Position numbers and translations under genes: made by a program
NCBI GenBank assembly: GCA_900299145.1
Contig: OMIN01000099.1
Location: 1 to 64,000, forward strand
DNA: 64,000 bases
From: Betaproteobacteria bacterium
GTDB lineage: Bacteria > Pseudomonadota > Gammaproteobacteria > Burkholderiales > SG8-41
Direction of reading: 5' to 3'
Shown: one piece after another, positions 25,082 through 33,248 of the stretch
How positions within the stretch are numbered: the first letter of the stretch is position 1
Layout: each line of letters begins with the position of its first letter
The notes under the pieces: generated by a model
Seen by the model: only the letters and a program-made list of their open reading frames with translations
Told to the model about the DNA's origin: nothing
Databases searched by the model: none

Positions 25082-26023
25082 TTAATCAGCGCTGTAGATG
25101 TTGATTTCACCTCCCGCGTCTATCCAGGCGTCCAGCCCTCCTTCGAGTGGGCGAATTTTGCGGTACCCCTTGTTTATCAACATGCGGGCGACACGCGCCG
25201 CGCTGGCTTCGTTTGGTCAACTGCAATACACCACGATATCGTGGTCGTGCAAGCCGGTCTTGAGCGCTTTTTCAGCTTGGGTAAGGTTAATCGCAATTGC
25301 GCCCGGGATATGCCGCGGATCCAGCTTGCGCGCGGTATGCGAGCGCGCATCGAGCACCACCAATGGCACAGCAGCCCGTATCATTTCCTGTAATTCATGA
25401 GGGGCCACGCGCGCCGAGCGTAGCGGCCGTATCAACAGATGACGCTGGATAAGTTTTAATCCGACATAAACAGCGACAATTCCTCCGACCAGCGTGGCGC
25501 CTTGCGTACCCATGCGCTCCACCCACGCCAAAGCCTGTTCCACCTGCGCGCTGAACACCATGCCCGCTGCCATGGGTACGATGGCCCATAACAGAGCGCC
25601 AACGGTGCTGAATAGCATGAACCGCAGAAAGCCGACACCCATGGCGCCGGCGAGCGGTGGCGCCACCGTGGCAAAGCCGGGAACGAATTTCGCCACCAGC
25701 AGCGATGGCGCTCCCCAGCGCTCAAAAATGGTCTCCGTTTGTTTCACGCAGCCATCAGGTTCAATTGCAATGCGGCATAACGTGCGCAGCACACGATAGC
25801 CAAAACGCCTCCCCGCGAGAAACTACGGCAAATCGCCGAGAAGTGACGCGGCCAGCGTCACCCCGAGGATCGCCGCTGGCGCGAGCTGTCCGCTGGCAGC
25901 GAACGCCCCAGCGACGATCAGCATCGGTACCGCCGGCAGCGGCAAGCCCAATTGGGCCAACAGCACATTGCCAAATACCAGCAACAGTCCGTGCTCAGCC
26001 AGCAGACTTTGCATCTGGTGCAA
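25082..26023 (-). pseudogene. DedA-rhodanese fusion gene with two in-frame nonsense codons
   Basis: One continuous frame of about 313 codons runs from the ATG at 26023 to a TAA at 25084-25082. It encodes an N-terminal DedA membrane domain (HGLLLVFGNVLLAQLGLPLPAVP; later AKFVPGFATVAPPLAGAMG) and a C-terminal rhodanese domain (VVLDARSHTARKLDPRHIPGA, then VVYCS). A TAG at 25825-25823 interrupts DLP-stop-FLAGRRFGYRVL where Trp is expected, and a TGA at 25219-25217 interrupts YCS-stop-PNEASAARVARML where family members have Cys. The frame is otherwise undamaged and continues to EGGLDAWIDAGG. DedA-GlpE-type fusions are known in betaproteobacteria. Two point changes suggest recent inactivation. Confidence 0.85.
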
Positions 26024-26074
26024 GTCAACGCTCCTCGATTATGGCTTTTCGCGTCACTTTAGCGTGATTGCCGC

Positions 26075-26659
26075 TCATGCCGCAACGCTTTCCTGTTCAC
26101 GTGCCAGGCGCAGTGCGACCGCCGCCACTCGCGCGCCCAGAGCCTCGGCGGTCTTGAGGTCGCTCGCCGGGATCGCCTCAGCGCCCTGATCATTGTTTGA
26201 TTGCGTCAGCGCACCGCTGAATCCACCGAGACGATTCAGGTCCGAGTTGCTGCCCTTGCTGGTGTTGTTGCCCGGCATCAGCCCCAGGCCCGCCCAGATC
26301 ATGCCGTGCTGCTTGGCGAAAGTGAACAGCTGCGTGACCGTGTTGAATTTATCGCCGTTTTGGCTGCCGCTGTGCGTGAAGCCCGCGGCAAGTTTGTCCT
26401 TCCAGCCCTGCACGAACCACACCTTGGCGCTGGCGTCCATGAACGATTTGAATGGCGCCGACACGCCGCCCATATAGGTGGGTGAGCCAAAGATGATGGC
26501 GTCAGCCTCGTCGAGATCGGCCCAGTGCTTGGCGATGTCGTCGACCGAAACGAGTTGCGCTGTTGTGTCCGCTACGCCCGCCGCGCCGCGCGCGACCGCT
26601 TTGGCGACGGCCGCCGTGTGCCCATAACCGCTGTGATAAACAATGACTATTTTGCTCAT
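26075..26659 (-). CDS. Flavodoxin family protein, WrbA-like NAD(P)H:quinone oxidoreductase
   Basis: From the ATG at 26659 (AAGGAG ribosome site 6 nt upstream) the protein has 194 residues. It begins MSKIVIVYHSGYGHTAAVAK, the flavodoxin FMN-phosphate loop, and contains SPTYMGGVSAPFKSFMDAS near residue 68 and GFTHSGSQNGDK near 98, typical of WrbA-like and related flavodoxin oxidoreductases. It would carry FMN and reduce quinones with two electrons. An upstream open extension to 26788 is not conserved. It is divergent from a LysR gene across 156 bases that contain a motif copy, and is a likely target of that regulator. Confidence 0.88.
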   Translation of the reverse strand: MSKIVIVYHSGYGHTAAVAKAVARGAAGVADTTAQLVSVDDIAKHWADLDEADAIIFGSPTYMGGVSAPFKSFMDASAKVWFVQGWKDKLAAGFTHSGSQNGDKFNTVTQLFTFAKQHGMIWAGLGLMPGNNTSKGSNSDLNRLGGFSGALTQSNNDQGAEAIPASDLKTAEALGARVAAVALRLAREQESVAA

Positions 26660-26770
26660 GATGGCTCCTTGAAAATGAGAGGGTTTGAATCGGAACCGTG
26701 AAGATAATGACGTCCGGCCAGGGTTGATAGCGGAAAATTCTGATAAAATTGATCGAAAATAATGAATGAT

Positions 26771-26796
26771 AATTATTAAATGAAACAATTAGTTAT
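26771..26796 (+). repeat. Dispersed AT-rich motif, copy 6
   Basis: Reads AAATGAAACAATTAGTTAT at its 3' part. It lies within the divergent wrbA-like/LysR promoter region, 19 bases before the LysR start. Confidence 0.6.
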
Positions 26797-26815
26797 ATAA
26801 ATAATACTTCCAAGA

Positions 26816-27745
26816 TTGAAAATTTCCATCGAAGCGTTGCTGGCCCTTGATGCGATTGACCGCAAAGGCTCTTTCGCGGCGGCGGCACATGAATTGCATC
26901 GCGTGCCCTCGGCAGTGACTTACGTGGTGCAAAAGCTGGAAGAAGACCTCGACGTGCTGATCTATGACCGGCGCGGGCATCGCGCAAAGCTCACTGCCGC
27001 CGGACGCGAGTTGCTGAACGAGGGACGCCATATCCTGCGCGCGGCGGGAGAGCTCGAAGCGCATGTCAAGCGCGTGGCCACGGGCTGGGAAGCGGAACTG
27101 CGCATCGCTTACGACGATGTGATCCCCGTGCGCGCGATGCTGGATCTCGCGCGGGACTTTCACGCGCAGCAATGCGGCACACGACTGCGTATGAACGCGG
27201 AGGTCTTCGGCGGTTGTTGGGATGCGCTGGTTTCCAATCGCGCCGATTTGGTGATCGGCGCATCGGGTGACGGACCCGCCGGCGGTGGTTACGCGACGCG
27301 CCCGTTGGGTGAAGTGGAATTCGTCTTTGCGGTCGCACCGGATCATCCACTCGCGCAGGCGACGGAACCACTCGCGCCTGACGACATGCTCAGACATCGC
27401 GCCGTGGCAGTGGCCGACAGTTCCCGCAATCTGCCGCCACGCACCGCCGGTTTGCTCACGGGGCAGGAAACGTTCACAGTTCACAGCATGGCAGCCAAGC
27501 TCGCCGCCCAGCAAATGGGGCTGGGGGTGGGCCATCTGCCGCGAGCGCTCGCCGAACACGAGGCAACGGCGGGCCGGCTGGTCATCAAGCAGACGACGCA
27601 AAGCCGCCCCGCCGCCGCTTGGTTCGCCGCATGGCGCAGCGGCCGCGCACATCGTCCCGGCAAGGCGCTGAAATGGTGGATCGAACGCGTCGAAACCAAG
27701 GGTTGGCTCGACCGCGCGCTGGTCCAAGGGATCGATCACACGTAG
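26816..27745 (+). CDS. LysR family transcriptional regulator
   Basis: 309 residues with a TTG start. The N-terminal winged helix-turn-helix reads LLALDAIDRKGSFAAAAHELHRVPSAVTYVVQKLEEDL, typical of LysR proteins, and the effector domain starts near residue 92 (ELRIAYDDVIPV). The C-terminal end WWIERVETKGWLD resembles regulators of WrbA/pirin-like redox genes. Divergent orientation from the flavodoxin gene suggests that it controls that gene and itself. No clear T-N11-A site was isolated because the gap is very AT-rich. Confidence 0.88.
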   Translation: MKISIEALLALDAIDRKGSFAAAAHELHRVPSAVTYVVQKLEEDLDVLIYDRRGHRAKLTAAGRELLNEGRHILRAAGELEAHVKRVATGWEAELRIAYDDVIPVRAMLDLARDFHAQQCGTRLRMNAEVFGGCWDALVSNRADLVIGASGDGPAGGGYATRPLGEVEFVFAVAPDHPLAQATEPLAPDDMLRHRAVAVADSSRNLPPRTAGLLTGQETFTVHSMAAKLAAQQMGLGVGHLPRALAEHEATAGRLVIKQTTQSRPAAAWFAAWRSGRAHRPGKALKWWIERVETKGWLDRALVQGIDHT

Positions 27746-27766
27746 CACGTAAATTAACTCCCTGGA

Positions 27767-27789
27767 CGATTTTCGCGCGAGCAAAATCG
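27767..27789. terminator. Bidirectional hairpin terminator between convergent genes
   Basis: CGATTTT (27767-27773) and AAAATCG (27783-27789) form a 7-bp stem around a 9-nt loop between the stop of the LysR gene and the stop of the convergent oxidase-like gene. The A/T side of the stem can serve as the T run in either direction. Confidence 0.5.
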
Positions 27790-27800
27790 GATAAGCCGCT

Positions 27801-28409
27801 TTAACCGGCCGCCTGCGCCCGCAATTGCGCTACCTCGTTCTGCAAACGCACCAACTCGGCACGCAACGGCTGAATTTCGGTTTCGGTGAAACGCGGCGTG
27901 ATGTGCTGTGGGCAGTTCCAGTCGAATGCCTCGACAGTGATAATCAATCCGCGATCCATTCGCGCACGGTAGTCCGGCAGATCCAGACGGGCAATCAGCG
28001 CTGGATCCTCGTCCAATTCCACCAGGCGCGCACGGCCCATGATTTTCAGCCGCTGCCGCTTGGCATAGTCCATCAATATGAGTGACACGCGATCCTGGGT
28101 GCGCAAGTTTCCCGTGCTGACATATTGCATGTTGCCGCGAAACCTTGCGTAGCCTAAGGTCTGAGCATCTAGCACCTTCAGAAAGCCCGCGGGGCCGCCG
28201 CGGAACTGCACATAGGGCCAGCCGCTTTCGCTGACCGTAGCCTCGTAAAAGCTGTCACGCGCAGCGATAAACGCGGACTCCTGCTCGCCGAGCCGAAAAT
28301 TGCGATCGGACATCCGGTCAAATGCACCAAGGCGGGCGCTGCTGCCCATGCGGGCTTGTTCCGCGCGCACGGCGGGGGTGAAGGCAATGTTGGCAAATGC
28401 GTGGGGCAT
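27801..28409 (-). CDS. Pyridoxamine 5'-phosphate oxidase family protein
   Basis: From the ATG at 28409 (AGGAG 6 nt upstream) the protein has 202 residues with the split-barrel FMN-binding fold: FIAARDSFYEATVSESGWPYVQFRGGP near residues 47-73, GNMQYVSTGNL near 92 and DRVSLILMDYAKRQRLKIMGRAR near 105. The C-terminus carries a short coiled coil (ELVRLQNEVAQLRAQAAG). It is not PdxH itself; relatives are general flavin-nucleotide-binding oxidoreductases. It is second in a unit with an AhpD-like gene, under a divergent LysR gene. Confidence 0.85.
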   Translation of the reverse strand: MPHAFANIAFTPAVRAEQARMGSSARLGAFDRMSDRNFRLGEQESAFIAARDSFYEATVSESGWPYVQFRGGPAGFLKVLDAQTLGYARFRGNMQYVSTGNLRTQDRVSLILMDYAKRQRLKIMGRARLVELDEDPALIARLDLPDYRARMDRGLIITVEAFDWNCPQHITPRFTETEIQPLRAELVRLQNEVAQLRAQAAG

Positions 28410-28476
28410 GTCAGTCTCCTGAAATTGGTGGGCGCCGGGTAACGCGTTGTCTCCCGGCGCCCGGTTGTGGTTGCAC

Positions 28477-29037
28477 TCAGGCGGCCGCGCGCTGCGCCGT
28501 GTCGAGCAAATCCACTTTCGGAAAATCGATTTCCACCCGCGTGGCCTTGCCCAGTATGTTGGTGAAAATGTTGAGCGCCACCACGGTAATGACTTCGACA
28601 ATTTCGCCGTCCGACAAACCTGCATGGCGCGCAGCGTCAAACTCGGCGCCGGTGATGTCGCCAAGGTTGTCATTCAGCGCCTTGGCAAACGCCACAATGG
28701 CCGCCGCCTTGGTGTCGGCCGACGATCCGAGCCGATTCAATGTCATTTCCTCGTTGCTTAACCCGGCATGGCGGCCGATGGCGGTGTGCGCCGACACGCA
28801 GTATTGGCAGCCGTTGCCTTCGGCAACCGCCAGCGCAATGCGTTCCTGTGTGGCCTTATCGACGCTCGCCTTGCCCAGCGCGCCATACAGGCCGAGAAAG
28901 CCCTCCAAGGCCTTGGGCGAATTGGCCAGCACGCGAATGAAATTGGGCGTGACGCCCAGTTGCGATTGCACGGCGTCCAAAAGCATTTTGGCGTCGCCGG
29001 TAGCGGTTTGCGGATTGATGACTTGAACACGGGCCAT
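28477..29037 (-). CDS. Carboxymuconolactone decarboxylase/AhpD family protein
   Basis: 186 residues from the ATG at 29037 (AGGAG site upstream). The AhpD-type redox motif is present as EGNGCQYCVSAHT near residues 73-85, the CxxC-x-x-H arrangement of alkylhydroperoxidase D-like proteins. The C-terminal helix VVALNIFTNILGKATRVEIDFPKV is family-typical. It probably reduces peroxides or a similar substrate by a Cys pair rather than decarboxylating a lactone. First gene of a two-gene unit with a flavin oxidoreductase; divergent from a LysR gene. Confidence 0.88.
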   Translation of the reverse strand: MARVQVINPQTATGDAKMLLDAVQSQLGVTPNFIRVLANSPKALEGFLGLYGALGKASVDKATQERIALAVAEGNGCQYCVSAHTAIGRHAGLSNEEMTLNRLGSSADTKAAAIVAFAKALNDNLGDITGAEFDAARHAGLSDGEIVEVITVVALNIFTNILGKATRVEIDFPKVDLLDTAQRAAA

Positions 29038-29118
29038 GAGAATCTCCTGAAAGTGAAGTGGGTTGGTTAGCGTTGACTGTCGCGCGGCTGGCGGCCTTGC
29101 GATGGAGGGCATTCTCGG

Positions 29119-29147
29119 CCTATAATCAATTCGAATAAATATCTCAA
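29119..29147 (-). promoter_or_regulatory. Predicted promoter for the AhpD-like/flavin oxidoreductase unit
   Basis: On the minus strand TTGAGA (29147-29142) is separated by 17 bases from TATAGG (29124-29119). The region between the AhpD-like and LysR genes is AT-rich and contains partial dyads (for example ATTCGAAT at 29128-29135) that could be LysR sites. Confidence 0.4.
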
Positions 29148-29188
29148 TATGTATATTATTACTGCAAATAATGAATTAAAATTGAGGC

Positions 29189-30094
29189 GTGGACCAGCTA
29201 CATGCCATCGCGGCATTTCTCAAAATCGTCGATGCCGGCAGTCTCACTGCGGCGGCGGACGCCCTCGATGTTTCGCAGCCATCAATGGTGCGTACGCTGG
29301 CTGCCCTGGAACGTGACTTGGGCGTGCGGCTGTTAAACCGCACCACCCGCCGCATGTCATTGACCGATGAAGGGCGGGATTTTTACGAGCGCGGCAGGCA
29401 AATCATTGCCGCCGTCGATGACGCACGGCTGAGCCTGAGCGCGCGCCGCGCCGCGCCGCGCGGACGCTTGCGCATTGCTTCGTCGGTTGCGTTCGGGCGC
29501 ACCTACGTGGCGCCGGTGGTCGCGGCGTATCTAGCGGAGCATCCCGAAGTCACTATCGAATTGCTGCTGCTCGACCGCGTGGTCGATCTGGTGGAAGAAG
29601 GCATTGATGTCGCCGTGCGCATCGCGCGGTTGCCGGATTCTTCACTGGTGGCGCAGCCGCTGGGTGAAGCACATCGCGTGGTAGTGGCAAGCCCTTTATT
29701 GATCCGCGGAACAGGCGTTCCCGCACGACCCGCAGATTTGCGCGATCAACGCTGCGTCAGCTTCACAGGTTTGTCGTCTGCCACCCAATGGCAATTCGGT
29801 GAGGGCCGCGGGTTGCTCAATGTGCCGGTAAAAAGCGTTCTGGCAACCAACCAGGTCGATGCCGCCGTGCAAGCCTGCGTTGCCGGCGCAGGCTACGGTC
29901 GGTTTAACGACTACATGGTGCTCACGCAACTGCGGGATGGCGCCTTGACGCGAGTGCTGCAGAAATTTGAAGGTCCGCCGATCCCGGTCAACATCGTCTA
30001 TCCTTCCGCGCGTCACCAATCGCCAAATGTACGCAGCTTTGTCGCATTTGCGCAGCCCAGGATTCGTGAGCAATTGCGGGAGCTTCAACCCTGA
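29189..30094 (+). CDS. LysR family transcriptional regulator
   Basis: 301 residues with a GTG start. The DNA-binding domain reads FLKIVDAGSLTAAADALDVSQPSMVRTLAALERDLGVRLLNRTTRRM, a standard LysR helix-turn-helix, followed by an effector domain from about residue 90 (RGRLRIASSVAFGR). It belongs to the large DsdC/AaeR-like subgroup with the LLLDRVVDLVEEGIDVAVRI segment. It is divergent from the AhpD-like gene with 151 bases between starts, so it most likely controls that pair. Confidence 0.9.
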   Translation: MDQLHAIAAFLKIVDAGSLTAAADALDVSQPSMVRTLAALERDLGVRLLNRTTRRMSLTDEGRDFYERGRQIIAAVDDARLSLSARRAAPRGRLRIASSVAFGRTYVAPVVAAYLAEHPEVTIELLLLDRVVDLVEEGIDVAVRIARLPDSSLVAQPLGEAHRVVVASPLLIRGTGVPARPADLRDQRCVSFTGLSSATQWQFGEGRGLLNVPVKSVLATNQVDAAVQACVAGAGYGRFNDYMVLTQLRDGALTRVLQKFEGPPIPVNIVYPSARHQSPNVRSFVAFAQPRIREQLRELQP

Positions 30095-30211
30095 TTGGTC
30101 TGACGGGCGCAGTTGCAGCGCCGCCCGCAACAGCGCCTTGGTGTAGACTTCGCCCCGCAAAACTTTCTTGTATGCGTTTCATTGACGAACATTCATCTAT
30201 CAAGGCTTGCC

Positions 30212-31138
30212 ATGTTCAATCCGTTCCAGAAACTTGAACTCATCGAAACCGAAGTTTTCATGTCCATGCCAGCGAAGTTTCGCAAGAAACAGCGCACGTC
30301 GTGGTCTGACCCCAACCGGCAGAACGCCGAAGTGGAATGCTTCCTCGAAGGCCCGTCGTTCGACCGCGACGGCAATTTGTGGTTTGTCGACATTCCGTTC
30401 GGCAGAATTTTTCGCATCACGCCGAAGAAGGATTGGGAACTGGTGACGCAGTACGACGGCTGGCCGAATGGCCTGAAAATCCACAAGGATGGCAGCATCT
30501 GGATTTGCGATTACAAGGAAGGACTGCTCAAGCTCGATCCGAAAACCGGCAAGATCGAAACCATTTTGCGCACGGCATTTTCCGAAGGCTTCAAAGGCTT
30601 AAACGATTTGCATTTCGCCTCCAACGGCGATTTGTATTTCACAGACCAGGGCCAGACCGGCATTACCGATCCCACCGGGCGCGCGTTTCGCTTGTCGGCG
30701 AGTGGGCGGCTGGACCGGTTGGTGGATAACATTCCGTCGCCGAATGGCATCACGCTCTCCACCGTGGAGAAACACGTTTATGTGGGCGTCACGCGGTCGC
30801 AGCAAATCTGGCGTTTGCCCTTGATGGCCGACGGCAACATTTCCAAAACCGGCGTGGCGGTGCAGCTCTCCGGCGGCGTCGGCGGACCGGATGGTATCGA
30901 AATGGATTCGCAAAACGGTTTGCTGGTGTGCCAGTTGGGTGTGGGCATCTGGCGCTTTGATTCAAACATGCTGCCGACGCATCTGATTCATTCGCCCGAT
31001 CACAAGCATCATCATCTGGCCAATATCGCCGCTGGCGGGCCGGATCTGAAAACGCTTTACATCACCGAGTCATTGTCGGGCGATATTCTGATGGCGAAAT
31101 TGCCGGTGGCGGGAAAGAAGCTGTACTCGCATATGTAG
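30212..31138 (+). CDS. SMP-30/gluconolactonase/LRE family protein
   Basis: From the ATG at 30212 the protein has 308 residues; an open extension upstream is not conserved. Beta-propeller signatures include the metal Glu in CFLEGPSFDRDGNLWFVD near residue 45, KGLNDLHFASNGDLYFTD near 130 and GGPDGIEMDSQNGL near 228. It probably hydrolyses a lactone. It shares only the family pattern with the SMP-30 protein at 1.4 kb, so the two are not recent duplicates. A GC-rich hairpin follows its stop, then azlC. Confidence 0.86.
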   Translation: MFNPFQKLELIETEVFMSMPAKFRKKQRTSWSDPNRQNAEVECFLEGPSFDRDGNLWFVDIPFGRIFRITPKKDWELVTQYDGWPNGLKIHKDGSIWICDYKEGLLKLDPKTGKIETILRTAFSEGFKGLNDLHFASNGDLYFTDQGQTGITDPTGRAFRLSASGRLDRLVDNIPSPNGITLSTVEKHVYVGVTRSQQIWRLPLMADGNISKTGVAVQLSGGVGGPDGIEMDSQNGLLVCQLGVGIWRFDSNMLPTHLIHSPDHKHHHLANIAAGGPDLKTLYITESLSGDILMAKLPVAGKKLYSHM

Positions 31139-31151
31139 TAACAAAAACATC

Positions 31152-31180
31152 CCCTCCCCCGCGTTGCGCGCAGGGGAGGG
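31152..31180. terminator. GC-rich hairpin between the SMP-30 gene and azlC
   Basis: CCCTCCCC and GGGGAGGG arms flank a GC-rich loop with a further CGCG pairing, 14 bases after the SMP-30 stop. There is no T run, so termination is uncertain, but the stem is strong. Confidence 0.45.
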
Positions 31181-31192
31181 AGCGAATGTGTC

Positions 31193-31924
31193 GTGCCAGC
31201 AACTTCCACTTCCGACTTCCGTCTCGGCTTCGTCCAAGGCGCGCGCGAAGCCTGCGGTGTGCCCGGCCTGTTGATGTCGGCGGGCTTCATCGGCTTCGGC
31301 TCAATGGCCAGCGACGCGGGAGCCACATTTGTATTTGCCGCGCTGGCGACCATTTTGATGTGGGCGTTGCCCGGGCAGGTGGTGATGCTCGACATGATGA
31401 CGGTCAAGGCGACGCTGTTCGCGACACTGCTGGCCGTTTTCTTCAGCGCGGTGCGCTTTTTGCCGATGACAGTGACGCTGGGGCCGCAGATGCGCATGGC
31501 CGGGAATAGTGGCGGCGGCTGGCGCGCCTACCTCGCAGTGCAGTGGGTGGCGACAACGAGCTGGGCGCTCGCCATGCAGCGGTATCCCAACATGCCCGCC
31601 GCGCAACGCGCGCCCTGGATGATGGGCTTTGGCGTTGTGTGCACGCTGGTGGCGGTGGTGTGTTGTGCCATCGGCTATTTTGGCGCGGATAATTTTCCAC
31701 GCGCCATTCGCATCGGGCTCATTTTTCTGATGCCCGCATTTTTTGTAATTCTGCTGGCGGGCGATGTTCGCACGCGGGCGATGGCGGCGTCGCTGGTGTG
31801 CGGCGCGATTGCCGGGCCAGCGCTATATCTGTGGTCGCGTGAATGGAGCGTGATGCTGGGCGGGCTAATTGGCGGCACGGTGGCCTATGCTGCGCAAAAA
31901 TTCTGGAAAGGCCTGCCTGCATGA
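31193..31924 (+). CDS. azlC: AzlC family branched-chain amino acid exporter subunit
   Basis: 243 residues, GTG start, with about six hydrophobic segments and the family motif GFIGFGSMASDAGATF near residues 32-47 and FFSAVRFLPMTVTLGPQMR near 82. AzlCD pairs export branched-chain amino acids or analogues such as 4-azaleucine. The stop overlaps the azlD start (ATGA). It stands between an SMP-30 gene and a Bug gene in a catabolic region. Confidence 0.88.
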   Translation: MPATSTSDFRLGFVQGAREACGVPGLLMSAGFIGFGSMASDAGATFVFAALATILMWALPGQVVMLDMMTVKATLFATLLAVFFSAVRFLPMTVTLGPQMRMAGNSGGGWRAYLAVQWVATTSWALAMQRYPNMPAAQRAPWMMGFGVVCTLVAVVCCAIGYFGADNFPRAIRIGLIFLMPAFFVILLAGDVRTRAMAASLVCGAIAGPALYLWSREWSVMLGGLIGGTVAYAAQKFWKGLPA

Positions 31925-32232
31925 GCGACTTGTGGCTGCTGTTGGCGTTGTGCACCGGGGTCACGTATTTCTGGCGCGGCCTCGGCGTGCTGCTGTCGGG
32001 GCGCATCAACGTCGACAGCGAGCTGTTTCGCTGGGCGGAGTGCGTAGCCTATGCCATGATCACCGGCATCATCGCGCGCATGGTCGTGATGCCCACCGGC
32101 GCACTCGCCACCTGCCCGCTGTGGGTGCGCGTGACGGCCAGCGCGGTGGCCTTGCTGGTTTACCGACTTACGGGTAAGAATCTTTCGGTGGGCGTGGCAG
32201 CGGGTGTGATAACGCTGGCAGCGTTTGGCTGA
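31921..32232 (+). CDS. azlD: AzlD family small transporter subunit
   Basis: 103 residues with about four hydrophobic segments; YFWRGLGVLLSGRI near residue 16 and AECVAYAMITGIIARMV near 40 are typical of AzlD. The start overlaps the azlC stop, so the two subunits are made together. The stop is directly followed by a dispersed motif copy that also carries the start codon of the next gene, only a few bases away. Confidence 0.87.
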   Translation: MSDLWLLLALCTGVTYFWRGLGVLLSGRINVDSELFRWAECVAYAMITGIIARMVVMPTGALATCPLWVRVTASAVALLVYRLTGKNLSVGVAAGVITLAAFG

Positions 32233-32257
32233 AATATGAATAAAAACAAATACTTAC
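32231..32257 (+). repeat. Dispersed AT-rich motif, copy 7
   Basis: Reads GAATAAAAACAAATACTTAC. It begins at the azlD stop, contains the ATG of the next Bug gene (32236) and encodes its first residues MNKNKYL. Confidence 0.72.
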
Positions 32258-33231
32258 GATTTGTTTGTGGCGTCGCGGCCGTTGCCGGCTTCTGCTGCGG
32301 ACTGTCAGGCCTATCCGGCGCGCACGCGCAGACCTACCCGGTGCGCCCGCTTCGCATGATCGTGCCGTATCCGCCGGGCGCATCCGTGGATTTCACCGCG
32401 CGGCTGATGGGGCAGCGGCTGAATGACGCGTTAAAACAGGCGGTGGTGATCGATAACCGCGGCGGCGCGGGCGGCGTGATCGCGGCGGAACTCGCGGCGC
32501 GCGCGGCGCCCGACGGTTACACGCTGTTTTTTGGCACACCGGCGTCACTGTGCGTGTCGCCCGCCATTCAAACCAAAATTCCGTATGACACGCTGCGTGA
32601 CTTTGCGCCGATCGCGCGCCTGGTGGTGAATTCGCAAATCCTCGTCGCGCTGCCGTCGTTTCCTGCCACCAATGTCGCCGAATTGGTGCAGGCGGCGCGC
32701 GCCAAACCAGGCGGGCTGAGTTACGCCTCGGTGGGCGTTGGCAGTCCACAGCATCTGGGGCTGGAGTTGCTCAAGGCGCGCGCCAAAATTGACCTGCTGC
32801 ACGTGCCGTATAAAGGCGGCGGCCTTGCCATGACCGATGTCATGGCGGGCCGCGTGCAGGTTTACATGGCGAGCATTCCCGGCATGCTGCCGTTCATCAA
32901 GGATGGCCGCCTGAAAGTGCTGGGCGTGGCGGGCACGGAGCGCTCCAGCGTATTTCCCAATGTACCCACCATCGCGGAAGCCGTGCCGGGATACGAATTC
33001 GTCGGCACCTGGTACGGCATGCTGACGCAAGCCAAAGTCGCGCCGGAAATCATTATGCGCATCAACGGCATACTGGTGAAGGCGCTACAGGCCGATGACA
33101 CGCGGCAAATGCTGATGACGCAAGGCTCCGAACCGCGCCCGTCGTCCGCCGAAGAATTTGGCAAGTTCATCCGCAGCGATTGCCCGGGCTGGGCGCGCGC
33201 GGTAAAACTTGCGGGAATCAAACCGGAATAG
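32236..33231 (+). CDS. Bug/TctC family substrate-binding protein (7 of 10)
   Basis: 331 residues. The signal peptide starts MNKNKYLRF, encoded by the dispersed motif, followed by the hydrophobic core VCGVAAVAGFCCGLSGLSGAHA with cleavage near residue 31. The ligand loop VPYPPGASVDFTARLM keeps the Asp; the second loop is DNRGGAGGVIAAEL. No separate ribosome site is visible because the start is 4 nt from the azlD stop, so translation is likely coupled. The next genes encode a 2-hydroxyacid dehydrogenase and an enoyl-CoA hydratase. Confidence 0.9.
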   Translation: MNKNKYLRFVCGVAAVAGFCCGLSGLSGAHAQTYPVRPLRMIVPYPPGASVDFTARLMGQRLNDALKQAVVIDNRGGAGGVIAAELAARAAPDGYTLFFGTPASLCVSPAIQTKIPYDTLRDFAPIARLVVNSQILVALPSFPATNVAELVQAARAKPGGLSYASVGVGSPQHLGLELLKARAKIDLLHVPYKGGGLAMTDVMAGRVQVYMASIPGMLPFIKDGRLKVLGVAGTERSSVFPNVPTIAEAVPGYEFVGTWYGMLTQAKVAPEIIMRINGILVKALQADDTRQMLMTQGSEPRPSSAEEFGKFIRSDCPGWARAVKLAGIKPE

Positions 33232-33248
33232 AGGAAGCAAACAACATC

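Noticed and set aside
25217..25219. A selenocysteine codon in the DedA-rhodanese protein.
   Set aside because: The aligned residue is not the catalytic Cys, a second stop (TAG) exists in the same gene, and I see no obvious SECIS stem; pseudogene is simpler.
29110..29188. A further copy of the dispersed AT-rich motif in the AhpD/LysR gap.
   Set aside because: The region is AT-rich and loosely similar, but it lacks the CARATACTTAY end; counted as promoter/operator sequence instead.
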